A DNA stretch of 64,000 bases from Magicicada septendecula. Lineage: Eukaryota > Arthropoda > Insecta > Hemiptera > Cicadidae. The position numbers and the translations under genes were made by a program. The notes under the pieces are model-generated. The model was not told the origin of the DNA and searched no databases. It worked only from the letters and a program-made list of their open reading frames with translations. The stretch is from positions 25,258,120 through 25,322,119 of the forward strand of contig CM068373.1 of assembly GCA_034769895.1 (NCBI GenBank), written 5' to 3'. This document shows positions 60,931-64,000 of this stretch, one piece after another (positions within the stretch are counted from its first letter, which is position 1; each line of letters opens with the position of its first letter).

Positions 60931-62535
60931 GAGTCCTAGATTCTGCCCGCCATGACGAATCATGAAGGGACCACCATAATCAACTGCGCAGAATAGAAAC
61001 GGCCGCGAGGGAGTGACTCTAGGAGATGGTAAAATACCAAGCCTCTGAACCTGTTGGTTGGCACTAAACCTGAGGCACTTGACGCATCTACGAATAATGG
61101 AGCGAATGACTATCTTGGCGTTAATAATCCACCAACGTTGACGAAGTGAGTGATGCACGAGTTGAGCACCAGCGTGAAGTAGACGAATGTGTTCGCGTTC
61201 AACAATATGGCGAGTAATATGAGCCGATGGATGCAAGACAATAGGATGCTTATTGTCATAAGGTAGTTGCGACTGCTGTAAGCGCCCGCCGACGCGTATT
61301 ACGCCAGACTCATCAAGAAACGGGTGCAGAGAAGACAACTTACTCCTAATAGAGACAGAAGACCCATTACGAAGGCAATTAATCTCGGCAGCGAAGTGGA
61401 TCGACTGAGATTGTTTTATGAAAAAATTAAGAGTGTAATGAATTTCAACGGGGGTAAGAGCGCCCGAAATTTTCTTAGCACTGGAGAGTCTAATATTTTT
61501 GATGAATCGAAAGCAGTAAGCGTATACGCGTGTCAGACGGTGCAACGAAGAAAAGTCCCTTGAAAGATCAATAGCCAGGGTAGACATTAGAGAAAGTTTG
61601 GGGGTTTGTTTTTCCTCCGCAGTGAATTCAGAAGACGACAGATTAGAAGGTAAAAAGGGTGGAAAAAGATTGGACTCGGAAGATTGAGACAAACAGGCGG
61701 GACCGTGCCACCAAAGCGAACAATCGCGCAAAACGTCGGGGTGACATCCCCTAGAAATAATATCAGCAGGATTATGTCGAGAATTGATGTGATGCCATGT
61801 ATAGGCTTGCGTAAGACGCTGAATATCGGCAACACGATTAGCGACGTAGGTTTTCCACCTCGAAGACTGGGCATAAATCCAGTAAAGGGACACCATAGAA
61901 TCAGAATATAGATGAACACTATTAATAAAGGAATGAAGAGCAGAGACGACCTTGAATACGAGTCGCGATAACAACAAGCAAGCGCAGAGTTCAATGCAAG
62001 GTAATGATACCTGTCGTAGGGGGGCCACGCGTGATTTAGAACACAGAAGGTGACAAGAGGCCAATGAATATTGATAAATGACTCTAATGTAAACACAACA
62101 CCCATAACCATTTTCAGAAGCATCCGAAAACCCATGTAATTCAGCTATCCTTGCCTTAGACTTGCAACGAATAGAACGTGGGACAATAATTTTACTGATC
62201 AGACATAACTTATCGCATAATGAATGCCAATGCAAGCGTAATTGCCCGGAGGTTGGCTCATCGCAACCGAGATTGCACAGCCAGAGTTGCTGCATAAACT
62301 GTTTGTACAGGAAAACAATGGGACCGACGAGTCCGAGTGGATCGTATATGCCTGCGATAATCGATAGGATTTTCCTCTTGGAGATGCTTGATTCAACGGG
62401 GAGTGATTTGATGTCAAAAAAAAATGAATCGGTAGTGTTATTCCAGAGAATGCCCACGGTACGCACATTACCCTGTTTGTTTAAAGGGAGTGATAAATTG
62501 TCATGATTTGTGACCACCTTGGGTTCATTTGATGC
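60895..62535 (-). pseudogene. BEL/Pao RNase H and integrase zinc-binding region
   Basis: The same frame as the RT. Motifs: RTVGILWNNTTDSFFF, KRKILSIIAGIYDPLGLVGP, then RNase H landmarks ELHGFSDASENGYGCCVYIR and LYSDSMVSLYWI, HHINSRHNPADIISRG, the H-H/C-C zinc region (HAGAQLVHHSLRQRWW, CVKCLRF) and FCAVDYGGPF, which holds the first integrase Asp. A one-base shift near 60930 breaks the end. Confidence 0.92.
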
Positions 62536-63177
62536 CTATTTATGCAGCGTGAGACCGTATTGACTCAACAACGTACCTAAGTCAGATTTCAACTTGGTCA
62601 GATCAGAAATGGTGTCTGCACCGGTTAGCAAATCGTCGACATAGAAATCATTGGTTATAGTTGACGCTGCGTCAGGAAAAGAAGCTTCATGATCCTTACC
62701 AATTTGATTAAGGCAGCGGGTAGCCAAAAACGAAGCACTAGCAGTGCCGTAGGTTACAGTTCGCAATACAAAGTGTTTAAACTGTTCGAGGGGAGAGTCA
62801 CGCCACAGAATACGTTGATAATTACAATCCTTCTCAGCTACCAGAATTTGTCGATACATCTTCTCGATGTCGGCGATGAGAGCATAGTTATGCATACGAA
62901 ATCGCAAAACAATAGAAAAAAGGTCTGGTTGGACGTTCGGGCCTACCAACAAGATGTCATTGAGAGAAAGGACATTGGTAGTTTTGGACGAACCGTCAAA
63001 AACGACGCGAAGTTTTGTCGTAGAACTAGAATGCTTAAAGACGGCATGGTGTGGCAGATAGTAGGAATTTGAAACCCCAGAATTGATAGAGCAATTGTCG
63101 ATAAGCGTCATGTGGCCAAGATCCTTATTTATACTCCTGAATAAAGTTTGCGTATTCGCGCGCAAGCTTAGAATCAC
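62536..63177 (-). pseudogene. BEL/Pao reverse transcriptase
   Basis: Contains YYLPHHAVFKHSSSTTKLRV (the 'YYLPHH.V.......KLRVVFDGS' motif), ALIADIEKMYRQ (first catalytic Asp) and DFYVDDLLTG (the YVDD box, 62643-62632). It ends at an in-frame TAG (62538-62536), after which the same frame continues into RNase H. Confidence 0.92.
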
Positions 63178-64000
63178 GCATGAACCGGCGTTCCAAAGTC
63201 AAGAATCTTGCTTCAGCGTTGGCATAGGACTCACCCAACTGGGGATGGTCAGACTTAAATGGTAGCGAAACAACGAACCTACCCTCTTGATTGCGATGAG
63301 TAGACCTAACGAAATGCTCCTCACAAGCTGACTCGTTATTAATAGGTGCATTATCAGGGATAGTTTCTGTCTCCCAAAATTTTTCGAGAGACTCCAGAAT
63401 TTGACCGTCGTTGTTCCTAGCTAGGAACGAAACAGCAGGACCCTTATAACGGCAGTGTTTGGGCAGATTGCCGGCAAGAATGTAGCCTAACTTTGTTTCC
63501 TCTATAATAGGAAAATGAGAACCGCGTACGTATTTGTTAGCTAAAATTAAATCTAGGTAGATTTGCGCTCCTAAAAGTATGTCGATGTCAGCTGATATGT
63601 TGAAATTTTGATCAGCAAGCAAAACCTTATCTGGAATGTTAAATTGATTTATGTCAAAAGATTGTGCTGGCAGTTTATGGGTTAATGCAGATAAGACCGC
63701 ACATTTTGCCTTGAAGCTAAATCTTTGATAGCGGGAAATAATGCGTATAGACGCAAGATTAGTGTCACAACACGCGGTATTATTTATGCCTGTAATCGGT
63801 GTGTTAGATTTAGTCAAGTTAAGCTGTAACTTCTTGGCAAATGATTCCGTACAAAAATTTATTTGTGAACCCGCATCCAGAAGAACTCTTGCGAGTTGTC
63901 TGTTGCCAGCCTGGTCAATGACAAACACAATTGCTGTTGATAAAAGAATATTATTTGTAGATTGTAATTTGAGTGAACAATAGTTACTGCTGCTGACAGA
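63125..64000 (-). pseudogene. BEL/Pao protease region
   Basis: Open from the window edge (no ATG needed). It reads NNILLSTAIVFVIDQAGNRQ, then RVLLDAGSQINFCTESFAKK, the LLD-[AS]-GSQ active-site motif of the BEL/Pao retropepsin (catalytic Asp about 63877-63875). Downstream LGYILAGNLPK and 'LEKFWETETIP' are standard BEL/Pao spacers before RT. The frame stops at 63125 owing to a shift that moves the sequence into the RT frame. Confidence 0.9.

Larger units (their letters stand above)
60081..64000 (-). mobile_element. BEL/Pao LTR retrotransposon, pol region, cut by the window edge
   Basis: On the minus strand the order is protease, reverse transcriptase, RNase H, integrase zinc domain, integrase core and a C-terminal domain, which is typical of BEL/Pao (Belpaoviridae-type) elements. 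Three apparent one-base frameshifts (near 63129, 60930 and 60570) and one in-frame TAG (62538-62536) break it. Gag and the 5' LTR are beyond 64000. It sits upstream of aminopeptidase exon A, in the same orientation as the gene. Confidence 0.92.

Overview
This is eukaryotic, A+T-rich DNA from an arthropod, most likely an insect. That rests on the transposon mix (BEL/Pao, jockey-type LINEs, gypsy LTR elements, Penelope-like elements, Tc1/mariner), the long transposon-filled introns and the many microsatellites. A cockroach-like, large hemimetabolous genome would fit, but the species cannot be fixed from sequence alone. No prokaryotic, organellar or rRNA sequence was seen.

One host gene can be supported. 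Five small exons on the minus strand (57644-57499, 54796-54664, 46072-45938, 39549-39441, 29210-29052) have splice sites, join in consistent phase and encode about 226 residues ending in a stop. They read as the C-terminal (ERAP1_C-like) domain of an M1 zinc aminopeptidase. The catalytic exons would lie beyond 64000. The introns are 2.7, 8.6, 6.4 and 10.2 kb and are packed with mobile DNA.

Left part (1-29000), downstream of the gene: interspersed repeats, LINE 3' ends, a broken Penelope-like element with a GIY-YIG domain (10090-11510), two solo gypsy LTRs, and several palindromic (foldback) elements. Last intron (29211-39440): a roughly 690-bp palindrome (30175-30865), LINE fragments ending in GAT repeats, and a nearly complete jockey-type LINE (about 33804-38873; ORF2 open, ORF1 with one stop) nested in a foldback element. 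Middle introns (39550-57498): three solo LTRs, an internally deleted gypsy element (47096-50326) followed by a second element leader, LINE fragments with GAA/CTT tails, a gag-like remnant and a mariner-like transposase fragment. Right edge (60081-64000, minus): a decayed BEL/Pao pol gene running out of the window.

The most interesting signal is a set of hammerhead-ribozyme-like motifs carried by several unrelated-looking repeat families: CTGANGA, one T, a hairpin, GAA, then a short self-complementary stem III (AGCGCT, ACATGT, ATCGAT or ACGT), and a stem I that pairs across the cleavage site. At least ten copies keep the core, on both strands. One intact copy (43023-43064) is in the sense orientation inside a host intron. 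Penelope-like elements are known to carry hammerheads, and a Penelope-like element with this motif is present here, so it is a plausible source of at least one family.
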